The notes under the pieces: model-generated | What the model was told of the DNA's origin: nothing | Database searches by the model: none | What the model saw: only the letters and a program-made list of their open reading frames with translations | Origin: JANMDU01 sp031418715 | Lineage (GTDB): Bacteria > Pseudomonadota > Gammaproteobacteria > Burkholderiales > Burkholderiaceae_C | Assembly: GCA_031418715.1 (NCBI GenBank) | Contig: JANOJL010000031.1 | Location: forward strand, 124,001 to 188,000 | DNA length: 64,000 bases | Direction of reading: 5' to 3' | Made by a program: the position numbers and the translations under genes | Shown: positions 7,755 through 16,730 of the stretch, piece after piece | Numbering within the stretch: position 1 is the stretch's first letter | How the letters are laid out: each line of letters opens with the position of its first letter

Positions 7755-8426
7755 ATGACACAAAACGAACTCAAAACCCTTGTAGGCCAGGCCGCTGTGA
7801 AATATGTGGTCAAAGGTGAAATTGTAGGCGTGGGCACGGGCTCCACCGTGAACTGCTTTATTGACGCGCTGGCGGCGATCAAATCGGAGATCAAAGGCGC
7901 GGTCAGTTCCTCGCTCGCCTCCACGGAGCGGCTCAAGGCGCTGGGCATTCCCGTGTTTGACGCAAATGAAGTGAGCGAGTTGTCGGTCTATATCGACGGT
8001 GCAGACGAAATTGATCACGCAGGCTACATGGTCAAAGGTGGTGGCGCAGCGCTCACGCGGGAGAAAATCGTGGCTTCACTGTCCAAGAAATTTGTTTGTA
8101 TTGCCGATGAAAGCAAGCTGGTGAAGACGCTGGGCGCTTTCCCGCTGCCGGTGGAAGTGATCCCGATGGCGGCCACGCGGATTGCGGCTTTGTTTGCTTT
8201 GCAAGGTGGCACAGCGAAATTGCGCTTAAAAGATGGCCAGCCGCTCGTGACAGACAACGGGCAACATATTTTGGATGTGACGGGTTTGCAGATTTCAGAC
8301 CCGCTCGCCTTTGAAAGCGAAGTAAACCAATGGCCGGGTGTGATCACCGTCGGCGTGTTTGCGCATCAAAAAGCGCAGGTGTGTTTGCTGGGTACGTCTG
8401 AAGGCGTAAAAACGCTAGATTTTTAA
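7755..8426 (+). CDS. rpiA: ribose-5-phosphate isomerase A
   Basis: Interconverts ribose 5-phosphate and ribulose 5-phosphate in the non-oxidative pentose phosphate pathway. The 223-aa length is standard. Motifs: GVGTGSTVNCFIDAL (phosphate binding), DGADEID with catalytic Asp, and KGGGAALTREKI. It starts 21 bases from divergent pyrD. Its last codons and TAA stop run into a dispersed repeat. A second copy of the last 12 codons plus repeat occurs near 15.98 kb. Confidence 0.96.
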   Translation: MTQNELKTLVGQAAVKYVVKGEIVGVGTGSTVNCFIDALAAIKSEIKGAVSSSLASTERLKALGIPVFDANEVSELSVYIDGADEIDHAGYMVKGGGAALTREKIVASLSKKFVCIADESKLVKTLGAFPLPVEVIPMAATRIAALFALQGGTAKLRLKDGQPLVTDNGQHILDVTGLQISDPLAFESEVNQWPGVITVGVFAHQKAQVCLLGTSEGVKTLDF

Positions 8427-8485
8427 GCGTTTTAGGCTTGCAGCCGTTATAAAACCTGCGCAGCATGCTATTTTTTTAATAGCAT
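8418..8485 (-). repeat. dispersed repeat copy overlapping the rpiA stop
   Basis: Nearly consensus copy: TTTTTAAGCGTTTTAGGC, AGCCGTTATAAAAC, CTGCGCAG and TGCTATT...AATAGCA in series. The TAA of rpiA is part of the TTTTTAAGCG segment. A hairpin AAAACGCT/AAGCGTTTT here could also act as a weak terminator. Confidence 0.8.
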
Positions 8486-8537
8486 TCCGTTGAGTGAATG
8501 TTCACCGTCATACGGCAGGCTCACCACCCTCACCGGA

Positions 8538-9275
8538 CTAAATATGCGCTTGACTCAGTGCAAGTTGAAAAATCTTAGCCGCATCTGCACTCAGTGCATC
8601 TTCTGCCAGCATCTTCATCAGCTTGGCACGCTCCACGCATTCAAAACCTAGGACCTCGCCATCTTGGTTGCTTGGCTCAAGCGCGGCAGGGAGGTATGCG
8701 GTGTAGTAATGCAGCTCCTCTTGGCGAAGCCCCATGCCTTGATCGGTTGACTCCAAGATATCCAGCACACCGCGATAACAAACCTGCTCCAACTGAGCCA
8801 ACACCAAGCCTGCTTCTTCAAGAGTTTCACGCTCCAACGCTTGGGCAACCGTCTCGCCATGGCTGACCATCCCACCCGACAAAGTATCCCATCGGCCTGG
8901 ATCATCCGACTTACTCCACGAGCGCTGCTGTAGCCACTGCCCACGTGCGGATTGCCCCAATAAATGAACGGCTTGGGTGCGAATCCCCAGCAAGCGGGTT
9001 GCGCCGCGCTCGATAGCCCCGACGACTTGGCCCTCTGCGTTGCGCACACTGAGCAACTCATTGCGCCAATGAGGGCAAAGCCCGGCCAGCCTCAAAGCCT
9101 GAGCGAGTTCTTCAAAAGCGAGATGGGCAGGCCCTTGCAAATGCCAAACTTGGTTGCTGTACAGCAAGCTGACCTCGTTAGAAAACGCCGGCTTGACCGC
9201 TGAGAACACATCTGCCGAGACGCTGCCCATCTCCTGCCCGTTGAAACGCAGCGGTAAACGTCTTGGTGCTTCCAT
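8538..9275 (-). CDS. NUDIX hydrolase with DUF4743-like N-terminus
   Basis: A 245-aa protein. A complete NUDIX box (GGMVSHGETVAQALERETLE followed by EAG; G-x5-E-x7-RE-x2-EE) lies near residue 130, so it should cleave a nucleoside-diphosphate-linked substrate with Mg. The roughly 110-residue N-terminal part, with WRNELLSV and GAIERGATRLLGI, matches the DUF4743 type that precedes NUDIX domains. Substrate unknown. It begins 22 bases after the phosphonoacetaldehyde hydrolase gene on the same strand and may be its last operon partner. Confidence 0.85.
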   Translation of the reverse strand: MEAPRRLPLRFNGQEMGSVSADVFSAVKPAFSNEVSLLYSNQVWHLQGPAHLAFEELAQALRLAGLCPHWRNELLSVRNAEGQVVGAIERGATRLLGIRTQAVHLLGQSARGQWLQQRSWSKSDDPGRWDTLSGGMVSHGETVAQALERETLEEAGLVLAQLEQVCYRGVLDILESTDQGMGLRQEELHYYTAYLPAALEPSNQDGEVLGFECVERAKLMKMLAEDALSADAAKIFQLALSQAHI

Positions 9276-9297
9276 CCTCTTATGCTATTGCAAAAAT

Positions 9298-10149
9298 TCA
9301 AGAGATATTCTGCGTTGTTACGCGGGTTTTTGGACGATCCCCATCTTGGAGACGCGCCTCGATCTCAGACAAGATCGCGGGCAGATCAGCAACAGTATCC
9401 ACCCAGTAATCAGGCTGAGCCGCCTGCAAAGCACTCCTCACGAGATCACGGCGCGAGCCCTTTTCTTCGTGGCTCAATGCTTTCCATTGATCCCAAGTCT
9501 GGCCATTGTGGTTGCCGCTGGCTATCACAGCCACCGTCCAGCACCCCGCATGCTGACCTTCGAGCAGGCCGGGCGCGGTGTCATCGATTTTTACCACTGC
9601 ATGCGCTGGCCAGACGTTCAGATTCATCATCGCCTGATACATGCCAAAAGGCGTGGGGCGGCTGACAGGCAGATCATCGGCGCAAACGCATGTCTCAGGC
9701 GAGAAGCCCTGCGCCGCAGCCAATGGCGCGAGCTGAGCCATGATCAGGCGCGTGTAGCCCGTGGTAGAGCCGATCTTCAAACCTGAGGCTTTCAAATCCT
9801 TCATCAAAAGCGCAACCCCCGGTATCAAATCCGCATGCATCGGTATAGCGGCTGCATTCATGGGGGTGTAAATATCGTGCAAGCGATCCACATCTTCATC
9901 GCGCATCGCATACCCGTGCTTGGCTTGCCATTGGCTGTCAATTCGCGGTAATTTGCCAAGCGCCTGGATATGCCGCCACTTGGGCAAACCCATCGGAATA
10001 CGAGCCTCATCGATACGGATGTCGATGCCCTCTTGTGAGAAAAGCTGCACAAAAGCACCCATCGGCGCAAAACTTCCAAAATCAACCACCGTGCCCGCCC
10101 AATCGAACACGACAGCCTTCAAATTCTGAAAATGAGGGAGATTTTGCAT
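9298..10149 (-). CDS. phnX: phosphonoacetaldehyde hydrolase
   Basis: HAD-superfamily enzyme that breaks the C-P bond of phosphonoacetaldehyde to acetaldehyde and phosphate. Motifs: nucleophile loop VFDWAGTVVDFGSFAP near residue 15, Schiff-base Lys region MGLPKWRHIQAL, STTGYT, and the acidic KIDDTAPG. Length 283 aa. The start MQNLPHFQN was chosen because GGTGAT sits 7 bases upstream and it follows the previous stop by 5 bases; an ATG four codons earlier overlaps that gene. It lies downstream of the transporter and FAD oxidoreductase of the phosphonate locus. Confidence 0.92.
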   Translation of the reverse strand: MQNLPHFQNLKAVVFDWAGTVVDFGSFAPMGAFVQLFSQEGIDIRIDEARIPMGLPKWRHIQALGKLPRIDSQWQAKHGYAMRDEDVDRLHDIYTPMNAAAIPMHADLIPGVALLMKDLKASGLKIGSTTGYTRLIMAQLAPLAAAQGFSPETCVCADDLPVSRPTPFGMYQAMMNLNVWPAHAVVKIDDTAPGLLEGQHAGCWTVAVIASGNHNGQTWDQWKALSHEEKGSRRDLVRSALQAAQPDYWVDTVADLPAILSEIEARLQDGDRPKTRVTTQNIS

Positions 10150-10154
10150 TTTGA

Positions 10155-11279
10155 TCACCATGTGTTGAACATATCTTCTGCCATACCAAATGCCGTGCTG
10201 GCACCGCACCCACTGCTGACCAGAGCAACCCGCAATTGATCGCTGGGCGCCAGCATCAAACAATCTTGATCAATGCCCGTGGGATACACGCCGATCCATC
10301 GCTGGATCACGTCCACTCGGTCAAGGCACAAGGCCTGGCGAAGATGCTCCAAAATCAGGGCATCCACCTCTTCGCTGCTAAATGGCTCTGGGCTGGCATC
10401 GCCATGATGAGAATCTCCCACCACCAAACTGCCGTCACTGCTCTGCACAGCAATCAAATGAATGCCGTGGCTCAAACTCAGTGCATCCGTTTGTTGCAAA
10501 TAGGCTTTCAGCGCTGCGGCTTGCGGCAATTGGGCATAGCCTAAGTAGCGCACCAAACTCAAATCGCTCATCACGGCCGCATCCATCACAAAGCCTTCTG
10601 GTGGCCGCACGCGCATCATTTGCAGGCGCGTCAGATGCAAGTTGTAATTTTGTAGCCATGGTTTGGCAACGCCATTGAGATGCGTGCCTGGGCACAAGAT
10701 CACGCGATCAGCATCGAAATTTTGCGTCGCCGTGCGCACTTGGCCGTCTTTCACCTCCAAGACTTCTTGACCCCAATGAAACGCCACGCCATGCGCTTCT
10801 TCGAGCCAAGCCGCCAAGCGCGGGATGGCCGTGCGCGATTCCACGCGAATTTCATACGGGCTGTACATCGCGCCCACAGCCTCCTGGCAGCGCAGCCAAG
10901 GCGCTAGCTCTTTGGCCTGAGTCGGTGAATACAGTTGACAGCCATCACCCATCTCTGTTTGCAAAAATGCCTCCAATACAGGCAAGGAAAGCGCATGGCG
11001 CGCCAGCATCCACAAGCCTCTATGCTCAATGGCAATACCTGCATCTCGGGCCACTTCCAACCAAATGCCTCGGCTTCGCATGGCGCGCTGCCAAGTGGTG
11101 TCTGCCCGCTGCCCAGTGACGGTCACGAAGCCAAAATTGCGGATGGAAGCACCCACGCAGCGGTGATCTTTGTCAATCACCCTCACGCGTAAGCCACGCT
11201 TCACAGCCGATAAGGCATGCGCCAAACCGACAATGCCTGCGCCAACAATGGTCAAGTCTGTTGCATTGCTCATTTTCAA
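10155..11279 (-). CDS. FAD-dependent oxidoreductase of phosphonate loci (TIGR03364-type)
   Basis: A 374-aa DAO-fold flavoprotein. The dinucleotide-binding motif VGAGIVGLAHAL is near residue 12, with ASIRNFGFVTVTGQ close behind. The glycine-oxidase-like family found in phosphonate operons oxidises 2-aminoethylphosphonate or its N-alkyl forms to phosphonoacetaldehyde (recalled from literature). That is exactly the PhnX substrate and would explain why no PhnW transaminase is present. It ends a few bases before phnX, suggesting coupled translation. Exact substrate inferred. Confidence 0.85.
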   Translation of the reverse strand: MKMSNATDLTIVGAGIVGLAHALSAVKRGLRVRVIDKDHRCVGASIRNFGFVTVTGQRADTTWQRAMRSRGIWLEVARDAGIAIEHRGLWMLARHALSLPVLEAFLQTEMGDGCQLYSPTQAKELAPWLRCQEAVGAMYSPYEIRVESRTAIPRLAAWLEEAHGVAFHWGQEVLEVKDGQVRTATQNFDADRVILCPGTHLNGVAKPWLQNYNLHLTRLQMMRVRPPEGFVMDAAVMSDLSLVRYLGYAQLPQAAALKAYLQQTDALSLSHGIHLIAVQSSDGSLVVGDSHHGDASPEPFSSEEVDALILEHLRQALCLDRVDVIQRWIGVYPTGIDQDCLMLAPSDQLRVALVSSGCGASTAFGMAEDMFNTW

Positions 11280-11312
11280 TCTTCGAATCTAAGTTGTCGT
11301 TTGCGGAAATGC

Positions 11313-13004
11313 TCAGCGTTGTCGCCACACTTGGGTGCGATTTTTTACCACGGATTGAATGCCAGAGAAAACGAGTTGCACCGCTGCTGCAGTGAGAAAG
11401 ATCATCACAGCCATCGCAGCGGCTGGTGCCACATCGCCCGCATCATCCATGTTCAATACGGCCACGGAGGCCAGCTCAGTCGAAGGCGAATAAAGAAACA
11501 CCACCGCCGAAACCGTGGTCATGGCATTCACAAACATGTAGGCAGCCACCTCCAACATGGCAGGCAGGCACACCGGAAGATGCACTCGCCAAAGATTCTT
11601 CCAGGCACTGACACCCAGAGACTGCGAGACAGCTTCGAATTCTTTGTCGAGCTGCTTGAGGTTAGAGATGAAGGTGATATGCGCCACAGAATAAAAATGA
11701 ACGACTGTCGAGATCACCAAAATCGCCAATGTGCCATACAGATGGAGAAACTGAAGACCCGGTTGGTTAAAGAACAGGATGTATCCCAAACCGAGGCACA
11801 AACCTGGCACAGCCATCGGCAGCATGGCCAGAAAATTCAAGCCTGCGCGACTTTTGGGATGAGCAGGCACTTTCTCTGCCAACCAAGCGCCCAAAAAAGT
11901 GACGATCGTGCCCACCAAGGCCACGGCCGCTGCCAACTTCACTGAATTGAAATAGACCGCCCAGCCCGCAGCATGGGTTTGTGCAAAATCATAATTTTTG
12001 AGCGTAGGCTCCAAGCGATAAGGCCAATACGTAGCCACTGAAGCAAACATCGCCACGCCAATCACCATCAAAATGGCCAAGGCAATGCTCACGCAAAACA
12101 GCGTCAATATGCCGTCGCGCCCGGCCTGTTTGGAAGCCAGATACACCACCGAGCGCGTGCTCAGCATGGCGCGTTGGCGCTTGCTGGCGTAGGATTCCAT
12201 CAGATAGGCCAGCACCGCAGGTATGAGTAGCACCAAGCTGACCACCGCGCCCATGCCGAAGTTTTGTTGCCCAATCACTTGCTTGTAAATATCCGTCGCT
12301 AATACATTGGCTGAACCCCCAATCACCTTGGCCACACCAAAATCTGTGAGTACCAAGATGAACACCACTGTGACGGTCATCATCAAGCCATAGCGCGAAC
12401 TGGGCAAAATCACGGTGCGAAAGACCCGCCACGGACTGGCGCCCAGCGCCTTGGCCGATTCGATCAACTGGGCATCCATGGTTCGCAAACTGATCAAAAG
12501 GATCAGCAGCGCATGCGGAAATGTCCAAAAAATTGAACCCAAAACGATGCCCCGCTCACCATACAAGCTACCCGGAAAAATGCTCTTGAGCAAGCCTTGG
12601 TTACCAAACAAATACACCAGGCCAATGGCCATCAACAAAGAAGGTGCTAACAACGGCAAGAGTGCCACACCTTTGAAAAATCGCTTAAAAGGCATGCAGC
12701 TCAGGTTGAGCGCATAGGCATACACATAGGCAAGAAAAGTACAAATCACTGCGCTAAGGCCTGCCAGCTTCAAGCTGCGCCATGCAGAATCCATCAAGCT
12801 GGGCGTGTTGAACCACAGCACAAAATTGTCAGCGCCAACCCACTGAGCAGAGGAGTTTTCCATGCTGCGCCAAAGTAAGGTGCCCACGGGCAGAACCAAG
12901 AAAACTACCGCTCCCAACAACAAAGTGCCCAAAAGGCTGCGAATTCCCCAGGCCTGCTTATCAAAGCGTCGTTCACTCGCAGCGGGGAAGCTCAATGTGT
13001 TCAT
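11313..13004 (-). CDS. 2-aminoethylphosphonate ABC transporter permease, two fused halves
   Basis: At 563 aa it holds two permease domains of about 280 residues in one chain with roughly twelve membrane segments, like Fbp/PhnU2-type permeases. EAA-loop-like stretches occur in each half (ESAKALGASPWRVFRTVILP and FEAVSQSLGVSAWKNLWRVH). It is 17 bases after the ATPase gene and 33 before the FAD oxidoreductase gene. The substrate is inferred from the locus. Confidence 0.88.
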   Translation of the reverse strand: MNTLSFPAASERRFDKQAWGIRSLLGTLLLGAVVFLVLPVGTLLWRSMENSSAQWVGADNFVLWFNTPSLMDSAWRSLKLAGLSAVICTFLAYVYAYALNLSCMPFKRFFKGVALLPLLAPSLLMAIGLVYLFGNQGLLKSIFPGSLYGERGIVLGSIFWTFPHALLILLISLRTMDAQLIESAKALGASPWRVFRTVILPSSRYGLMMTVTVVFILVLTDFGVAKVIGGSANVLATDIYKQVIGQQNFGMGAVVSLVLLIPAVLAYLMESYASKRQRAMLSTRSVVYLASKQAGRDGILTLFCVSIALAILMVIGVAMFASVATYWPYRLEPTLKNYDFAQTHAAGWAVYFNSVKLAAAVALVGTIVTFLGAWLAEKVPAHPKSRAGLNFLAMLPMAVPGLCLGLGYILFFNQPGLQFLHLYGTLAILVISTVVHFYSVAHITFISNLKQLDKEFEAVSQSLGVSAWKNLWRVHLPVCLPAMLEVAAYMFVNAMTTVSAVVFLYSPSTELASVAVLNMDDAGDVAPAAAMAVMIFLTAAAVQLVFSGIQSVVKNRTQVWRQR

Positions 13005-13021
13005 GCAATCTCAGCAACGCT

Positions 13022-14161
13022 CTACTGAGTCAAAACTCTCAGGTGCTCAGCGGGCAAAACAATGCTGCACGCTTGACCAATATAGTAAGCATCTTCCTGC
13101 GTGGATGCAGCGATTCTCTCTGCATTCACCGCCATATCGAGCGAGGGCACTTGAAGGCGCAAGGTTTGCGTTGCACCGGAATACACGATGTCATCAACCA
13201 CAGCGTTGTATTGGTTGATTCGACCAGAGTTTGAATGCGCGCGAACATACCGATCCACCTGCACGCACTCAGGCCGTATGAATATTTTGAGTGAATCGCT
13301 GGACACCAGTGGATTAGCTGCGCCTTGAGGCATCTGAACCCTTCCCTGCCCCACACGAAATGATTGCAAAGCGCTGCCGTCCATGTCTTCTCTCTGCGCA
13401 GGCCAAATATTTGTTCGCCCAGTAAAGCGTGCTGCGTGATCGCTCTTGGGTTGCGAATACAGTTCGCGCGGTGTGCCTGATTGTTCGATCTGCCCCTGAT
13501 TCATCAAAATGATTCGATCCGCCAGCTCCATCGCTTCTTGCTGGTCATGCGTCACCATCACCACAGGCATTTTCAATTCACGCTGAATTCGTTTTAATTC
13601 ACCGCGTAAATTCTGGCGAACTTGCGCATCCAAAGCAGACAAAGGCTCATCCAATAAAAGCAGGCTTGGATTTGGCGCCAACGCCCGCGCCAAAGCGATG
13701 CGCTGTTGCTGCCCGCCCGAGAGCTGGGCTGGGTAGCGCCCAGCCAACGAAGACAGGCCCACAAGATCCAGCATCTCATGCGCGCGCGCCTTCTGATGCG
13801 AGCGGCTCATGCCAGACAGGCCATAGGAAATATTGTCCAAAGCCGACAGATTAGGGAATAAGGCATAGGACTGAAAAACGATACCGAAGCGGCGCTGCGC
13901 CGCATTCCATGAAGTAATGTCTTTGCCGCAGTAAATCAAACGGCCTGCATCTGGCGATTCAATCCCAGAGATGATCCGAAGCAAGCTGGTTTTGCCGCAA
14001 CCCGAAGCCCCAAGCAAGCAAACGAATTCTGCCTCTTTGACATGCAAATCAATCGAGCGAAGCACCGATGTGGCGCCAAATGATTTGCAAATCCCCCGCA
14101 CTTGCAGCAGCATTTCCTCAGCGTCCGTCCGCACAGGCGCATCGCTGCCGCTAAGACTCAC
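13022..14161 (-). CDS. 2-aminoethylphosphonate ABC transporter ATPase
   Basis: A 379-aa ABC ATPase with Walker A GASGCGKTS, Q-loop FQSYALFPN, signature LSGGQQQR, Walker B LLLLDEP and switch MVTHDQQEA. A TOBE-type C-terminal domain follows from about residue 255. It is of the spermidine/iron/phosphonate importer class, and PhnT2-like by neighbourhood. The gene sits 59 bases after the binding protein gene. Confidence 0.88.
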   Translation of the reverse strand: MSLSGSDAPVRTDAEEMLLQVRGICKSFGATSVLRSIDLHVKEAEFVCLLGASGCGKTSLLRIISGIESPDAGRLIYCGKDITSWNAAQRRFGIVFQSYALFPNLSALDNISYGLSGMSRSHQKARAHEMLDLVGLSSLAGRYPAQLSGGQQQRIALARALAPNPSLLLLDEPLSALDAQVRQNLRGELKRIQRELKMPVVMVTHDQQEAMELADRIILMNQGQIEQSGTPRELYSQPKSDHAARFTGRTNIWPAQREDMDGSALQSFRVGQGRVQMPQGAANPLVSSDSLKIFIRPECVQVDRYVRAHSNSGRINQYNAVVDDIVYSGATQTLRLQVPSLDMAVNAERIAASTQEDAYYIGQACSIVLPAEHLRVLTQ

Positions 14162-14220
14162 AGTACACGACCGATGAATAACAGCACTTGACTGTCGAGA
14201 TCAATTTTTAACGCCTGAAT

Positions 14221-15243
14221 TCAACGCTTCTCAGCCTTGCCTTCGTAACGCTTGCTCCACTCGGCCAATACACGCTCACGATTGGAAGCGGCCCAATCAA
14301 AGTTGTTTTTAATGAGCTGCTTTTCAATATCAGAATCAATGAACTCTAATTTTTCCTGCACACCTGGCAAAGCCACGACTGCAAAATTATTGGCATACAG
14401 CTCATTGGCTTTACGAGTCACCGCCCAATCAGCCAAGGCCTTGGCTGCTGCAGGTTTCTTGGTGGTGGCAAGAATGCCCGTAGCTTCCAAGTCCCAACCC
14501 AAGCCTTCGCTGGGCAGCACGATATCAATCGGCGCACCATCTTTTTTGGTTTTGTTGGCACGATACTCAAAACTCAAACCCAAAGCAAACTCGCCCGCAC
14601 CCGCTTGGCGGCATGGCTTACTGCCTGAATGTGAATAAGAACCCACGTTTTGATGCAAGGCATCCATGTAGGCCCAGCCTGCTTGTTCGCCCATCAGTTG
14701 CAGCCAAGCAGCCACCATCAGATAGCCCGTTCCCGAACTGGCGGGATGCGGCATGGTGACCTGACCTCGGTACATGGGTTTTGTGAGATCGGCCCAGCTC
14801 GTGGGTTTGAGCATGCCTTTTTTAGCGGCCTCCACGGTGTTGAAGCAAATCGCTGAAGACCATACATTCATGCCGACCCAAGTGGGCTGGCTGCGGCTGT
14901 CACGCATGTTGGCCTTGATGGCTTGCAAGCCAGCTGGCGCATAAGGCATCAGCATTCTTTCTTTGTCCAGCAACATCAATGAGGTTGCTGCCAAGCCCCA
15001 AACGACGTCGGCCTGTGGATTGGCCTTTTCAGCCAGCAGCTTAGCCGTCACGATGCCCGTTGAATCGCGCACGAACTTAAGCTCCACGCTAGGGTTGTCT
15101 TTTTCAAAGGCTTCTTTGTAAACCTTGATTTGATCGGTTTCGAGTGCGGTATAAACCAACAATTCAGTTTTTGATTGGCCCATTGCAACCAATGGCAGGC
15201 CTAAGCAAACCATCACAGCTAATCGTTTAAAAAATGCGAACAT
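14221..15243 (-). CDS. 2-aminoethylphosphonate ABC transporter binding protein
   Basis: A 340-aa periplasmic binding protein of the iron(III)/PhnS2 type. The signal peptide FFKRLAVMVCLGLPLVAMG precedes the mature LLVYTALETDQIKVY. The start at 15243 has GGAAAG 7 bases before it and lies 48 bases after a PHO box; the longer frame would start inside that box and was rejected. First gene of the minus-strand operon binding protein - ATPase - permease - FAD oxidoreductase - phnX. Confidence 0.88.
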   Translation of the reverse strand: MFAFFKRLAVMVCLGLPLVAMGQSKTELLVYTALETDQIKVYKEAFEKDNPSVELKFVRDSTGIVTAKLLAEKANPQADVVWGLAATSLMLLDKERMLMPYAPAGLQAIKANMRDSRSQPTWVGMNVWSSAICFNTVEAAKKGMLKPTSWADLTKPMYRGQVTMPHPASSGTGYLMVAAWLQLMGEQAGWAYMDALHQNVGSYSHSGSKPCRQAGAGEFALGLSFEYRANKTKKDGAPIDIVLPSEGLGWDLEATGILATTKKPAAAKALADWAVTRKANELYANNFAVVALPGVQEKLEFIDSDIEKQLIKNNFDWAASNRERVLAEWSKRYEGKAEKR

Positions 15244-15290
15244 CACATATCTTTCCGTTGATGAAAACAACTGCATCATCAGCTTCGCAT

Positions 15291-15308
15291 GTGACATTCA
15301 TATGACAA
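15291..15308 (-). promoter_or_regulatory. PHO box before the phosphonate operon
   Basis: On the minus strand it reads TTGTCATATGAATGTCAC: two 7-base half-sites with a 4-base gap, close to the PhoB consensus CTGTCAT-N4-CTGTCAC. It ends 47 bases before the binding protein start, so it could serve as the -35 region. It also lies 18 bases before the divergent HD-domain gene. PhoB control is inferred. Confidence 0.75.
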
Positions 15309-15326
15309 ATACAGGAAACCAGCGAT

Positions 15327-15881
15327 ATGTCTGACAAGGTTACTGGCTTGGATGATTTGGAGCGACTGATGCTGCGCCGGGGACACGAGCGCTATTCAGG
15401 CGAACCGGTTTCACACCTTACGCATGCCATGCAATGCGCAGAAATAGCGCGGCAACTGGATGAAAGCGCTGCATCCATCGCTGCAGCTTTGTTGCATGAT
15501 GTGGGGCATTTTTTAAGCCATTTGCCTGGCACGCCATCGCAAGAAGGCACCAACGATCATCACGAATACAGAGGTGCGCATGCCTTAAGTGCTTGGTTTC
15601 CCAAATCAATCACCGAGCCGATACGCCTTCACGTGAAGGCCAAGCGATATTTGGCAGCTGATGCCGCTTATTTTGCTTTGCTGTCTGAGGATTCCCAGCG
15701 AAGCTTGCGTTTGCAAGGCGGCATCATGACGCAAGCCGAGAGAGGGGCTTTCGAGCAGCAAGATTTTCATCAAGAAGCCCTCAAGCTACGCCGCTTTGAC
15801 GACTCAGCAAAGACCCCTGAGTTTGTGACTTCAACTTGGAAGATTTACTGGGAGATTGCTTTGTCTGCCCGCTTGACCTGA
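15327..15881 (+). CDS. HD-domain protein of phosphonate loci (PhnZ-like)
   Basis: A 184-aa protein with the mixed-valent di-iron oxygenase pattern: YSGEPVSHLTHAMQ, LLHDVGHFL, DHHEYRGAHAL, HVKAKRYL. PhnZ and TmpB of this family oxidatively cleave hydroxylated phosphonates made by a partner Fe/2-oxoglutarate hydroxylase (PhnY, TmpA). No such partner gene is in the window. It is divergent from the phosphonate operon with a PHO box in the short gap. It probably handles a second phosphonate or a side product. Confidence 0.85.
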   Translation: MSDKVTGLDDLERLMLRRGHERYSGEPVSHLTHAMQCAEIARQLDESAASIAAALLHDVGHFLSHLPGTPSQEGTNDHHEYRGAHALSAWFPKSITEPIRLHVKAKRYLAADAAYFALLSEDSQRSLRLQGGIMTQAERGAFEQQDFHQEALKLRRFDDSAKTPEFVTSTWKIYWEIALSARLT

Positions 15882-15976
15882 TGCGACCAACACTCAGGCT
15901 CAAAAGACTCGCCCTTTGGATTTTGAAAGCCAGGTCAATCCATGGCGCGGTGTGTTCCCCGCTTGCGTGTTAACTA

Positions 15977-16012
15977 GGTACATCTGAAGGCGTAAAAACG
16001 CTGAATTTTTAA
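15977..16012 (+). pseudogene. relic duplicate of the rpiA 3' end
   Basis: Encodes GTSEGVKTLNF and a TAA stop, matching the rpiA C-terminus GTSEGVKTLDF with few base differences, and runs straight into a dispersed repeat exactly as at rpiA. No upstream rpiA sequence is recognisable. The whole 15882-16097 gap holds only this relic and the repeat. Confidence 0.75.
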
Positions 16013-16070
16013 GCGTTTTTGGCTGATAGCCGTTATAAAACCTGCGCAGTATGCTATTTAATTAATAGCA
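16004..16070 (-). repeat. dispersed repeat copy after the rpiA relic
   Basis: The cleanest copy in the window: TTTTTAAGCGTTTTTGGC, then AGCCGTTATAAAAC, CTGCGCAG, and a perfect TGCTATTTAATTAATAGCA palindrome. It lies between convergent genes and ends 27 bases past the glutaredoxin-like gene stop. Confidence 0.85.
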
Positions 16071-16097
16071 ATTTGAGTCTCCACCCAGTGATGCAGA

Positions 16098-16730
16098 TCA
16101 GAAACGAATACCTGCTGGATTGGCCGGTGCAGGTGCAGGAGCTGGTGCAGGAGCGGCAGCAGCAGCAGGGGCTGGTGCTGGAGCAGCCGCCGGCGTGACT
16201 CGTGCGACCAACGGCGCGGGCACGGGATTGCGGTAAGTTGCGGGCAACTGAGACACCTTGGGATAACCCGCCACATCGAGGAACTGCGTCCACTCGGTGT
16301 CGGAAAAGCCTTTCATTTGCTGGCCACCGACGCTAGCGACCGGCAAATTGGTATCGCCGGTGAGCCGCTTGAGTGCTTCTAGGTCTTCGTTACCTTCAAT
16401 GGTGCGCTCGGTGAAGGGAATGCCGCGGTTACGCAGCATGTTGCGACCTGCATCGCAGGAGCTGCAATCTTTGCTTGTGTAGAGCGTGACCGGGAAGCGC
16501 TGCGCCACACTGCGCAGCTCAAAAGGCAGGCTTGCACCTGCGGCGGTCTCGGCAAACGAGCCTCCGCGCCCGGTGGTGAATTTGGCATTGGCAGAGGGGG
16601 GTGGCGGTTGATCAGAAAACGTCACCCGCCCATCGGCTCCAACGATGCGATACAGTTGCTGCGCTGCAACTTGAGAGGAAAAAGAGGCGATAGCCGTTAT
16701 AAACACTGCGCAGACTGCTACTTTTTTCAT
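16098..16730 (-). CDS. secreted DUF4124-glutaredoxin protein
   Basis: A 210-aa protein with a signal peptide (residues 1 to about 23). A DUF4124-like segment LYRIVGADGRVTFSDQPPP follows, then a glutaredoxin-like domain with CSSC near residue 88 and cis-Pro NLPVASVGG. From about residue 165 the tail is Ala/Pro-rich low complexity. A periplasmic thiol-disulfide role is likely; partner unknown. The signal peptide KKVAVCAVFITAIAS is encoded by a copy of the dispersed repeat, including its CTGCGCAG and TTTATAACGGC cores. Confidence 0.85.
   Translation of the reverse strand: MKKVAVCAVFITAIASFSSQVAAQQLYRIVGADGRVTFSDQPPPPSANAKFTTGRGGSFAETAAGASLPFELRSVAQRFPVTLYTSKDCSSCDAGRNMLRNRGIPFTERTIEGNEDLEALKRLTGDTNLPVASVGGQQMKGFSDTEWTQFLDVAGYPKVSQLPATYRNPVPAPLVARVTPAAAPAPAPAAAAAPAPAPAPAPANPAGIRF

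Noticed and set aside
16098..16240. Ala/Pro repeats as a tandem-repeat array
   Set aside because: Simple low-complexity tail of one protein, not a separate repeat or CRISPR.
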